From Thermoplasmata archaeon (GTDB lineage Archaea > Thermoplasmatota > Thermoplasmata > Lutacidiplasmatales > UBA184), in NCBI GenBank assembly GCA_030043835.1, contig JASHWY010000038.1:1-6754 (forward strand): a stretch of 6,754 bases of DNA, in the 5' to 3' direction. This document shows, piece by piece, positions 1 through 5,056 of the stretch (position 1 is the first letter of the stretch; each line of letters opens with the position of its first letter). The notes under the pieces were generated by a model. The model was not told the DNA's origin, searched no databases, and saw only the letters and a list, made by a program, of their open reading frames with translations. The translations under genes were made by a program, and so were the position numbers.

Positions 1-469
1 GGTCGACGATCGGCTTGAACCCCCGCCCGCGGATCGCGGCCGCCACCGCGCTTCCGATCGCGTCGACCGAAGCGCCCGCCCGGACCTCTACGATCCCGTC
101 GCGCACCGCCTCCCGGGCCGCCCGCACGAGGTTCTCATACCGACGCGTCCCGCCGACCTCGATCGTGTCGGCGGTGTCGGCGATCGCGCCGTCGAGGTGG
201 GCCCCCACATCGACCTTGACGAGGTCGCCCTCGACAAAAACCGCCTCGTCGTCGGGGGTGGGGCTAAAGTGCGCCGCCTCGTCGTTCCGGGAGAGGTTCG
301 CGGGGAAGGCCGGCTCGGCGCCTTCCTTACGGACGAACGCCTCGATCGCGTTGGCGACGTCGCGAAGGCGCGCGCCGGGAACGGTGAGGGAGAGTCCGTA
401 CTCCCGGGCACGGCCCGCGATCACGGCCGCGCGTCGCCACCGGTCGAGGTCCTCGGGGTACGGGGGCAT
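1..469 (-). CDS. map: Methionine aminopeptidase, type II (archaeal), 3'-truncated by window edge
   Basis: This enzyme removes the initiator methionine from nascent cytosolic proteins using a dinuclear metal centre. The window holds the first 156 codons; archaeal type II enzymes are near 295 residues, so about half is visible. Seen directly: a His in AAHFSP (about residue 67), matching the conserved active-site His, and the metal-binding stretch VDVGAHLDGAIAD with Asp 87 and Asp 98 spaced 11 apart, as in the Pyrococcus enzyme. The later metal ligands (one His, two Glu) lie beyond the left edge and cannot be checked. The ATG at 469 is chosen because it begins the conserved N-terminal helix (PEDLDRWRRAAVIAG) and sits 4 bases after the sua5 stop, which suggests co-transcription and translational coupling. 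The family call is firm. Confidence 0.93.
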   Translation of the reverse strand, partial: MPPYPEDLDRWRRAAVIAGRAREYGLSLTVPGARLRDVANAIEAFVRKEGAEPAFPANLSRNDEAAHFSPTPDDEAVFVEGDLVKVDVGAHLDGAIADTADTIEVGGTRRYENLVRAAREAVRDGIVEVRAGASVDAIGSAVAAAIRGRGFKPIVD

Positions 470-473
470 CGGT

Positions 474-1037
474 TCACGTCCGGGCGAGTGCCCGAGGGAC
501 GGGCCCGGTCAAGTCGACGAGCGCGGAGGGGCGAAGGGAGGGGGCCGGCCGGGCGACGAGGTAGACCGACACCGCACGACCGAACGCCCGACGCGCGTCG
601 GCGATCGTGGCACTCGGAGGGGCGCCATGGGGGTTCGCCGACGTCGCGGTGATGGGGCCCGCGAGGCGGGCGAGCTCGCGGGCCACCGGGTGGTCGGGGA
701 CCCGCACGCCGATCGCGCGTCCAAAGACGACCGACGGCGCGAGCGCGCGACGCGCGTGAGGGGACGGTGTCAGGAGCACGGTGAAGGGACCCGGAAGGTG
801 CGTACGGACGAACCGTCGACCGGTCGGGGAGACGGTCGCTAGGGGTTCGATTTCTTCCGTCGAGCTCACCGCGACGCTGATCGGCTGGAGAGGGGCCCTC
901 CCTTTGAGCGAGACGAGCTGCTCGACCGCGCGTCGGTCGGAGGCCCGCGCGGCGAGGCCAAGGAGGGTGTCGGTCGGGTAGACCACGAGTCGGCCGGCCG
1001 CCAGAGCCCGCGCGGCGTCGGCGACCGTCGCCCCCAT
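474..1037 (-). CDS. sua5: Sua5/YciO/YrdC-domain threonylcarbamoyl-AMP synthase
   Basis: The likely product makes threonylcarbamoyl-AMP from threonine, bicarbonate and ATP, the first step of tRNA t6A37 synthesis, in the cytosol. The 187-residue protein is one YrdC domain. Visible signatures are VVYPTDTLLGLAA (residues 18-30), the K-x-R motif LKGRAP (K45, R47), LPGPFT (81-86), GVRVPDHP (110-117) and TATSAN (130-135, the S-x-N motif). It lacks the extra C-terminal Sua5 domain of about 150 residues found in many archaeal Sua5 proteins, so by length it resembles bacterial TsaC. The start is the ATG at 1037, 4 bases after the ndk stop; map follows 4 bases after its own stop. A YciO-type paralogue cannot be excluded, but the K-x-R and S-x-N motifs favour the t6A enzyme. 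Confidence 0.88.
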   Translation of the reverse strand: MGATVADAARALAAGRLVVYPTDTLLGLAARASDRRAVEQLVSLKGRAPLQPISVAVSSTEEIEPLATVSPTGRRFVRTHLPGPFTVLLTPSPHARRALAPSVVFGRAIGVRVPDHPVARELARLAGPITATSANPHGAPPSATIADARRAFGRAVSVYLVARPAPSLRPSALVDLTGPVPRALART

Positions 1038-1041
1038 CGCC

Positions 1042-1500
1042 CTAGAAGTACTCCTCGCCCATCATGGAGTAGGCGAGGAACTCCTCGGGCTGGAAATAGA
1101 GGGCGAGCTCGCGGGCCGCGGACTCGGGCGAGTCGGACGCGTGAAGGAGGTTCGCGGTGAGACCGAGCGCGAGGTCGCCTCGGATCGTGCCCGGGTCGGC
1201 CGTCTGAGGGTTCGTGGCGCCGGTGATCAGTCGGACCACCGCGATCGCGGAGCGCCCCTCGAGAGCGAGGGCCAGCGTGGGTCCGCTCGTGATGTGCTGG
1301 ATGAGGGCGGGGTAGAACGGCTTTCCTTGGTGCTCCGCGTAGTGACGCTGCGCGAGCTCGGGGGTGACGCGGAGCGTCTTCGCGGCGAGGATCTTCAAGC
1401 CCTTCCTCTCGAAGCGAGAGACGATCTCGCCGACCAGGCCTCGCTTCACTCCGTCGGGCTTGATCAGGACGAGGGTCCGCTCGTTGGTGCCTTCGACCAT
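1042..1500 (-). CDS. ndk: Nucleoside diphosphate kinase
   Basis: NDK transfers the gamma phosphate of ATP to nucleoside diphosphates through a phospho-histidine intermediate and balances cytosolic NTP pools. The 152 residues match the usual length. Seen: [18 protein letters not shown] near the N-terminus, the nucleotide-binding stretch [16 protein letters not shown] (94-109) and the catalytic His 120 in [12 protein letters not shown]. That motif has Ala where many NDKs have Gly (HGSDS). The ATG at 1500 is preferred over an in-frame ATG at 1650, because the extra upstream residues are unlike NDK and would overlap the divergent methyltransferase gene. No Shine-Dalgarno sequence is seen before the ATG, so a leaderless or short-leader mRNA is possible. 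In many archaea ndk directly follows rpl24e; here it lies about 2.4 kb away and leads the sua5-map run. Confidence 0.96.
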   Translation of the reverse strand: MVEGTNERTLVLIKPDGVKRGLVGEIVSRFERKGLKILAAKTLRVTPELAQRHYAEHQGKPFYPALIQHITSGPTLALALEGRSAIAVVRLITGATNPQTADPGTIRGDLALGLTANLLHASDSPESAARELALYFQPEEFLAYSMMGEEYF

Positions 1501-1523
1501 CGCGGCGCCGAGCCCGAGCGGAG

Positions 1524-1541
1524 GGTAAGGTTTTCGACTTG
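1524..1541 (-). promoter_or_regulatory. Candidate archaeal promoter of ndk (weak)
   Basis: This is the only AT-richer patch in the short divergent gap between ndk and the methyltransferase gene. Read on the minus strand it contains TCGAAAACCTTACC: a purine-rich CGAAAA reminiscent of a TFB recognition element, followed by a poor TATA-like CCTTA. Its centre is roughly 30 bases from the ndk ATG, which would suit a leaderless or near-leaderless transcript. The match to TATA consensus is weak and the assignment is inference from position and composition. Confidence 0.3.
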
Positions 1542-1562
1542 AGGAAGGGAGTAAAGGGGAGG

Positions 1563-1585
1563 GGGGCTCCCGGGTGCGGAGCCCC
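1563..1585 (+). promoter_or_regulatory. Hairpin enclosing a candidate GTG start of the methyltransferase gene
   Basis: GGGGCTCC at 1563-1570 and GGAGCCCC at 1578-1585 form a perfect 8-bp GC-rich stem with a 7-base loop, CGGGTGC. The loop contains the GTG at 1574-1576, one of two candidate start codons; the second GTG (1589) begins 3 bases after the stem. The stem could limit use of the first start or influence ribosome access. Inverted repeats of this size occur by chance in such GC-rich DNA, so only the position makes it notable. Confidence 0.35.
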
Positions 1586-2392
1586 TCCGTGCCCCGCCGT
1601 ACTCCTCGCACGCACCCGAACGTCCGGGGGTTTGATCGAGCCGCCGCCATCTACGAACGCGCCCGTCCGGACTACCCGGTGGCGGCGATCCGTCACCTCG
1701 GTCGCGTGCTGGCCCTCGGCCCGGGGTCGACCGTCGTCGAGCTCGGGAGCGGGACGGGAAAGTTCACGCGCGCCATCGCCTCGCTCGGAGCCGCACGGAT
1801 CGCGGTCGAGCCCACTGCGGGGATGCGCCGAGTTTTCGAGCAAACGGTGCCCGACGTCCCGGTGCTCGAGGGGACCGCGGAGAGGATCCCCCTTCCGGAC
1901 GCGTTTGCGGACGCGGTCGTGTGCGCCCAGGCGTTCCACTGGTTCCGCCCGCGGCCGGCCCTCCGCGAGATCCGGAGGGTGTTGCGCCCCGGCGGGAGCC
2001 TCGGCATCATCTGGAACACCCGCGACGAGTCGGTCCGATGGTCCCGGGGCCTCACCGAGATCGTCGAGGCCCACCGCGGCTCCGTGCCGGTCTGGCGCGA
2101 GGCGACCGGGGGGCGGTACCGCCGCGTGGTGCTCCCGAGGGCGTTCGCGGACCCGAAGGTCGGGTTCACCCCCTTAAGCCACCGGGCGTTCCGGAACGTC
2201 CAGGAAGGCACGCCGTCGACGTTCGTCGAGCGGACCCTCTCCGTCAGCTCGATCGCCGTGCTCCCAGCGTCCGGCCAAAGAGACGTCGCCCGGGCCGTGC
2301 GATCGCTCCTGGCGACCGACCCCGAGACCCGGGGCCGGGGGCGTCTCCGCCTACCGTACCGGACGGACGTCTACTGGTGCCGTCGGCGGTAG
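1574..2392 (+). CDS. Class I SAM-dependent methyltransferase (Methyltransf_11-like)
   Basis: The protein (272 residues from GTG 1574) is a Rossmann-fold methyltransferase using S-adenosylmethionine; its acceptor is unknown. Seen: [16 protein letters not shown] (20-35), an opening typical of the UbiE/trans-aconitate-methyltransferase-like group; SAM motif [12 protein letters not shown] (54-64); acidic Glu 79 after strand 2 (IAVEP); [11 protein letters not shown] (99-109); then AQAFHWF (118-124) and [15 protein letters not shown]. No DNA-methyltransferase motif such as NPPY or a catalytic Pro-Cys was seen, so a small-molecule or lipid acceptor is more likely. The start is uncertain: GTG 1574 lies inside a hairpin loop, and an in-frame GTG at 1589 has GGAG 7 bases upstream; the conserved domain begins after both. 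It diverges from ndk and ends 13 bases from the convergent nuclease gene, so it is probably its own transcription unit. Confidence 0.9.
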   Translation: MRSPSVPRRTPRTHPNVRGFDRAAAIYERARPDYPVAAIRHLGRVLALGPGSTVVELGSGTGKFTRAIASLGAARIAVEPTAGMRRVFEQTVPDVPVLEGTAERIPLPDAFADAVVCAQAFHWFRPRPALREIRRVLRPGGSLGIIWNTRDESVRWSRGLTEIVEAHRGSVPVWREATGGRYRRVVLPRAFADPKVGFTPLSHRAFRNVQEGTPSTFVERTLSVSSIAVLPASGQRDVARAVRSLLATDPETRGRGRLRLPYRTDVYWCRRR

Positions 2393-2405
2393 GTGACGCC
2401 GCCGC

Positions 2406-2927
2406 CTAGGCGTGGGCGTCGCAGCCCGTGACCCAGCGGCATCGGGCGCACTTTCCGGGCGAAGGGGTAGCGCGCCCGTCGTACGGACGGGCCATCTCGG
2501 CCCGCAGCGCGAGGATCTCCGAGCGCGCAGCTCCGTCCCACCGGACCCGACACTCGCCCCCGTCGGCGTACCGGAGAACTCCGTACGGTGGTGCGGTCCC
2601 GGTCGACTCCTCCACCAGGAGACAGTACGCCCAGGTCTGGACGAGGTGGGAGCGCGGTGGCCCCCGTGGAGGAGTCGCTCGGCTCTTCCGCTCGATCGGG
2701 ACGAGGCGGTCGTCCGGTAGGCGCCGCAGCACGTCGGGCCGGCCCGAGAGCCGGTAGCGGGCGGAGCGCAAGATCATGGGAGCACCGGCGTCGATCGCCA
2801 CCAGCGCCCCTTTGGCGAGATCGTGACGTCGATCCGCCAGCAGCTTGAGCGCGATCGCCGAGATCGCGATCCCCACGAGGATGGCGCCAAGGCCGATGAG
2901 CTCGGGGCTCACCGGTAGAGAAGCCAC
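2406..2927 (-). CDS. Cas4/RecB-like PD-(D/E)XK nuclease, C-terminal catalytic part with N-terminal membrane segment (second half of a split gene)
   Basis: From the GTG at 2927 the product is 173 residues. A hydrophobic segment at about 9-30 (ELIGLGAILVGIAISAIALKLL) is a likely membrane helix. Then come the RecB-type nuclease motifs: Asp 65 in SGRPDVL, E79-x-K81 in PIERKSR and Q97-x3-Y101 in QTWAY. The C-terminus has C160-x2-C163-x5-C169, the three-Cys part of the Cas4/AddB-type iron-sulphur site. The motif I His and the fourth Cys are missing here but present in the preceding overlapping gene, so together they make a complete Cas4-like set. GTG 2927 is chosen because GGAGG lies 6 bases upstream; an in-frame GTG at 2912 overlaps the upstream stop (GTGA) and is the alternative. 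There is no CRISPR array or other cas gene in the window, so a CRISPR role is not implied. Single-strand DNA nuclease activity is inferred from family only. Confidence 0.8.
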   Translation of the reverse strand: MASLPVSPELIGLGAILVGIAISAIALKLLADRRHDLAKGALVAIDAGAPMILRSARYRLSGRPDVLRRLPDDRLVPIERKSRATPPRGPPRSHLVQTWAYCLLVEESTGTAPPYGVLRYADGGECRVRWDGAARSEILALRAEMARPYDGRATPSPGKCARCRWVTGCDAHA

Positions 2928-3172
2928 GCCGACCCTCCCAGGGTAAGGAGCAATCCCACCAGCAGCATCCCCCAGTACGCGCCCCCATGCGCAGCACGGC
3001 GTCGCTCTCTTCCGAGCTCGCGGGAATGGTACCGGGCTCCGGCGACGGCACGGCGCTCGGCGGCCCGGCGTGGGCCGGCCGCTGGGGGATGCGTACGGTA
3101 GTAGAGCGCGCGGGGGCAGAACGCGTACTCCGCGAGGTCGGTCGCCGATACCCAGCCCACCCTCTCGGCCAT
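2909..3172 (-). CDS. Cas4/RecB-like nuclease, N-terminal part with C-terminal membrane segment (first half of a split gene)
   Basis: This gene encodes 87 residues. Near the N-terminus WVSATDLAEYAFCPRALYYR has the Cas4 hallmark C-P-R-x2-Y, with Cys 19 as the expected first ligand of the iron-sulphur cluster. GARYHSREL places His 49 as the RecB motif I His. Residues 66-85 (YWGMLLVGLLLTLGGSAWLL) form a likely membrane helix, and the frame ends TGA two codons later. The rest of the nuclease core continues in the -1 frame in the next gene, which overlaps this one by 19 bases. The ATG at 3172 is chosen over an in-frame TTG at 3181 as the stronger codon; no Shine-Dalgarno sequence precedes it. Either this is a genuine small membrane subunit that completes the nuclease, or one gene broken by a one-base change. 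The residues themselves make the Cas4-like identification good; the gene structure is the uncertain part. Confidence 0.75.
   Translation of the reverse strand: MAERVGWVSATDLAEYAFCPRALYYRTHPPAAGPRRAAERRAVAGARYHSRELGRERRRAAHGGAYWGMLLVGLLLTLGGSAWLLYR
2934..2938 (-). promoter_or_regulatory. Internal Shine-Dalgarno for the second half of the split nuclease
   Basis: GGAGG (within GGGAGGG) lies inside the coding sequence of the first half, 6 bases before an in-frame GTG at 2927-2925. It is among the best-matched and best-spaced ribosome binding sites in the window. It decides the start chosen for the downstream gene and argues for separate translation of two polypeptides. It overlaps a Gly-Gly codon pair of the upstream protein in GC-rich DNA, so chance occurrence is possible. 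Confidence 0.55.
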
Positions 3173-3306
3173 CGGACGCAACGAGCGACGCGACGGCGCT
3201 TACCGATTCCGTTCCATCCGCGGTGTGTGGAAGGTGCGGTCGGATCCGGGCGCTGCTCAGGCGGTAGGTTATCCCAGGGGGGGACTCTTGGGACGGCCGC
3301 GTACCG
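3173..3306 (+). other. Divergent intergenic region with weak kinase promoter candidate
   Basis: This 134-base gap separates the divergent nuclease pair and P-loop kinase gene and must hold both promoters if each is transcribed alone. The only TATA-like candidate toward the kinase is TAGGTTATCC at about 3265-3274, some 35 bases before the ATG, which would give a short leader. Toward the nuclease no convincing TATA box is seen. No RNA gene or repeat is recognised here. Confidence 0.3.
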
Positions 3307-3876
3307 ATGGAGGATCGATCGAGTTCGCGGCGCAACCGACCGAAACTCGTCGTCTTTGCGGGTCTTCCGGGAACGGGAAAATCGACGTTGGCCGAGCTCC
3401 TCGCGAAGGAGCGTAACGCCGTCTGGCTCCGGGTCGACACCATCGAGGCTTCGCTCGTGAAGGCGGGAATCCCTCGATCGTTCGAGACCGGCCTAGCGGC
3501 GTATGTCGCCGCGTGCGACCTGGCGCGCGACCACCTGCGCCTCCCCCGCGACACGATCGTCGATGCGGTGAACGGGGTCGAACCCGCCCGGAGGATGTGG
3601 AGGGACCTCGCCCACGAGTGCGGCGCCGACCGTTACGTCATCGAGCTCTTCTGCTCCGATCCCGAGGAACACCGCCGCCGAGTCGAGTCTCGTCGCTCCG
3701 CGACGCCTCCCCTACCTCCGCCAACCTGGCACGAGGCGCTCGAACGGGAGTATGCGCCGTGGACCGAACCGATTCTCTCGATCGACGGTCTCCACCCTGC
3801 CGAGGAGAACCTCGGCCGAATCGAAGCGTACCTCGCCGGACGGGGCCGGCGGGGAGGCCAAGCCAAGAAACCTTAG
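3307..3876 (+). CDS. P-loop kinase of the AAA_33 / zeta-toxin-like group, substrate unknown
   Basis: The 189-residue protein has the architecture of a small ATP-dependent phosphotransferase. Seen: beta strand KLVVFAG leading into Walker A GLPGTGKST (residues 19-27); RVD (Asp 44), the position of the acidic residue that often binds substrate or acts as base in this group; TIVDAVN, a Walker-B-like strand; and an Arg-rich lid stretch HRRRVESRR. It resembles uncharacterised archaeal and bacterial kinases annotated as AAA_33 or predicted kinase. No antitoxin-like neighbour is present, so a toxin role is not supported. The ATG at 3307 is the only sensible start before the P-loop. It diverges from the nuclease pair and ends 20 bases from the convergent rpl24e. 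Substrate could be a nucleoside, sugar or aminoglycoside-like compound; the sequence does not decide. Confidence 0.82.
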   Translation: MEDRSSSRRNRPKLVVFAGLPGTGKSTLAELLAKERNAVWLRVDTIEASLVKAGIPRSFETGLAAYVAACDLARDHLRLPRDTIVDAVNGVEPARRMWRDLAHECGADRYVIELFCSDPEEHRRRVESRRSATPPLPPPTWHEALEREYAPWTEPILSIDGLHPAEENLGRIEAYLAGRGRRGGQAKKP

Positions 3877-3896
3877 AACCCTCGAGAATAGAGCGG

Positions 3897-4355
3897 TCAG
3901 GCGGTCTCGGTCGTTGCTTTGGCCTTCTTCTTCCGGGTTCGAGCCTTGCGGGGTACTGGAGTCTTCGCGGCCGGGGCTTCGACCGCCGGCGATGCCGGCG
4001 CCTCTACCGGCGCCGCGGGGGGCGCCGGTTCGGGTGGGGGCGCCGCAGCGACGGGGGTCGGTTCGACCTTCTTCACCTCGCCTTCGGGACGGCGACGGGC
4101 CGGCGGAGGGGGCGTAGCGGGCGCCTTCGCGGCCGCGCCCGAGCGCGCTTCGGCGCTCGAACGGTCCGTGGCGCGCTTCAAGGCGTGCGCGCGGGTCCAC
4201 TTGAACCGGTGGCCGACGCGATGGAGGTGCAACTGCTGCTTTCGGCACGACGACGAGCAGAAGTGGAAAACGGTCCCGTCGCGCTTCACGAACATCGCGC
4301 CCGTGCCGGGCTCGATCTCTTCGGCGCAGAACGAGCACTGGCGTTTCACGACCAT
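3897..4355 (-). CDS. rpl24e: Ribosomal protein eL24 (L24e) with long Ala/Pro/Lys-rich C-terminal extension
   Basis: This is a large-subunit ribosomal protein of archaea and eukaryotes. The N-terminal domain (about 1-58) is canonical: KRQCSFC with Cys 7 and Cys 10, then FHFCSSSC with Cys 33 and Cys 37 complete a C-x2-C/C-x3-C zinc ribbon, followed by KWTRAHALKR. Archaeal L24e is usually about 55-70 residues, whereas this one is 152. Residues from about 64 onward are low complexity, rich in Ala, Pro, Glu and Lys, with repeated EAPA units and a strongly basic end (RKARTRKKKAKA). The reading frame is open without interruption to a TGA 20 bases from the convergent kinase stop. The gene begins 9 bases after the rps28e stop, so it is probably translated from the same mRNA. 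The domain call is firm; the function of the tail is unknown. Confidence 0.95.
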   Translation of the reverse strand: MVVKRQCSFCAEEIEPGTGAMFVKRDGTVFHFCSSSCRKQQLHLHRVGHRFKWTRAHALKRATDRSSAEARSGAAAKAPATPPPPARRRPEGEVKKVEPTPVAAAPPPEPAPPAAPVEAPASPAVEAPAAKTPVPRKARTRKKKAKATTETA

Positions 4356-4364
4356 GGGACGCCC

Positions 4365-4577
4365 CTAGCGCACCGAGAGCTTCCGCGCTTCCCGTGCGGT
4401 TTCGCGGAGGATGAGCACGTCGCCGAGCCGGATCGGTCCCGCGACGTTCCGGGTGATGATCTTCCCCCGGTCGCGGCCGGCAAGGACGCGGACCTTGACC
4501 TGGGTCGCCTCCCCCGCCATACCGGTGCGCCCCACGAGCTCGACGACCTCGGCCGGCGAGCCCTTCTCCTCCGGCAT
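4365..4577 (-). CDS. rps28e: Ribosomal protein eS28 (S28e)
   Basis: This is a small-subunit ribosomal protein near the decoding platform. The 70 residues match the family length. Seen: [24 protein letters not shown], the core [23 protein letters not shown], and the conserved acidic-basic end [14 protein letters not shown]. The ATG at 4577 is supported by GGGAG 8 bases upstream, within GGGGGAG. It is the middle gene of L7Ae-S28e-L24e, 25 bases after the L7Ae stop and 9 before the L24e start, an order conserved across many archaea. Confidence 0.97.
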   Translation of the reverse strand: MPEEKGSPAEVVELVGRTGMAGEATQVKVRVLAGRDRGKIITRNVAGPIRLGDVLILRETAREARKLSVR

Positions 4578-4602
4578 CCTCGGCGCTCCCCCAGCGTCCT
4601 GC

Positions 4603-4974
4603 CTACTTCTTGAGCGTCGGGAAGGCGGCGGTGAGCTCCTCGAGAAGCCCTTTCGCCTCGCCGGGCTCGACGACCGCGACGCTCGCGGCGGATTTTAGAA
4701 GCCCCGCCGACTGGCCGAGCCGCTGCTTCTTCGGGACGTAGACGTACGGGATCCGCTTCTCCTCGCAGAGCATCGGGATGTGGACGAGGATCTCGACGGG
4801 GTCCACGTCCTCCGCCATCACGACGAGCTTCGCCTCGTCGCGCTCGCTCGACTTGGTGACCTCGTTCGTGCCGACGCGGACTTTACCGGTCTCGCTCGCC
4901 ACCTGGACGAGCTGAAGGGCCTTGTCGGCGAGGTCGCTCGGGGTCTCGAATCGCACGTAGATCGGTCGCGCCAT
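4603..4974 (-). CDS. rpl7ae: Ribosomal protein L7Ae (eL8), kink-turn RNA binding
   Basis: L7Ae binds kink-turn RNA. In archaea it is a ribosomal protein and also a core part of box C/D and H/ACA snoRNPs and of RNase P. The 123-residue protein shows the signature RNA-contact motif VGTNEVTK (34-41), then [37 protein letters not shown] and the C-terminal [17 protein letters not shown]. The ATG at 4974 has GAGG 5 bases upstream. A TATA-like box 72-82 bases upstream is the probable operon promoter, giving a leader of roughly 50 bases. Archaeal L7Ae is known to autoregulate through kink-turns in its own leader; no clear kink-turn was identified here by eye. Confidence 0.97.
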   Translation of the reverse strand: MARPIYVRFETPSDLADKALQLVQVASETGKVRVGTNEVTKSSERDEAKLVVMAEDVDPVEILVHIPMLCEEKRIPYVYVPKKQRLGQSAGLLKSAASVAVVEPGEAKGLLEELTAAFPTLKK

Positions 4975-4979
4975 GGTTT

Positions 4980-4983
4980 CCTC
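4980..4983 (-). promoter_or_regulatory. Shine-Dalgarno of rpl7ae
   Basis: GAGG on the minus strand is followed by AAACC and then the ATG at 4974, a spacing of 5 bases. This supports a leadered mRNA for the ribosomal operon and fixes the start codon. Confidence 0.55.
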
Positions 4984-5046
4984 GCGTCAGCGGAGCCCCC
5001 CGAAGGGAGTCCTCGGCTCACGGGTAGGGCCCCCGTACGGTCCACG

Positions 5047-5056
5047 CTATTTAAGG
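5047..5056 (-). promoter_or_regulatory. TATA-box promoter of the L7Ae-S28e-L24e operon, overlapping the hydrolase stop
   Basis: Read on the minus strand, CCTTAAATAG is the best archaeal TATA-like box in the window, in DNA that is otherwise strongly GC-rich. It is made of the final codons of the upstream hydrolase gene (CTT AAA TAG). With the usual distance of about 25 bases, transcription would start near 5025, some 50 bases ahead of the rpl7ae ATG. No strong TFB recognition element was recognised next to it. Position and composition support it; no start site has been measured. Confidence 0.6.

Noticed and set aside
15..842. Long plus-strand open frame across the map and sua5 region
   Set aside because: It is an Arg/Ala/Pro-rich antisense frame typical of very GC-rich DNA and shows no domain; the opposite strand holds two clear enzymes.
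866..2074. Long minus-strand open frame across ndk and the methyltransferase
   Set aside because: It crosses two recognised genes in another frame and has no family motif; composition is that of a GC-rich shadow.
180..2858. GCGATCGC palindrome seen three times (180-187, 1241-1248, 2851-2858)
   Set aside because: It appears slightly more often than base composition suggests, but all copies fall in coding DNA where Ala-Ile-Ala type codons generate it; three copies are too few for a claim.
1574..3172. Possible restriction-modification pair (methyltransferase plus nuclease)
   Set aside because: The methyltransferase has a small-molecule-type motif set and no DNA-methyltransferase catalytic motif, and the two genes converge rather than form an operon.
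2406..3172. CRISPR-Cas locus
   Set aside because: Only a Cas4-like protein is present; there is no repeat-spacer array and no cas1, cas2 or effector gene in the window.
2913..3554. Upstream extension of the second nuclease frame as one long gene
   Set aside because: In this frame the sequence ahead of 2927 lacks the Cas4 Cys and motif I His and is antisense to the kinase; the true N-terminal part lies in the other frame (2909-3172).
3307..3876. Zeta-type toxin of a toxin-antitoxin pair
   Set aside because: The P-loop kinase fold fits, but there is no small partner gene on the same strand and its neighbours point away or converge.
3877..3896. Terminator between the kinase and L24e genes
   Set aside because: The 20-base gap has no clear hairpin or long T run on either strand; slightly T-rich sequence beyond the L24e stop lies in the kinase end and is not convincing.
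3513..4613. Plus-strand open frame of 366 codons over the L24e and S28e genes
   Set aside because: It overlaps the kinase and three well-supported genes, and its Arg/Gly-rich sequence has no recognisable domain.
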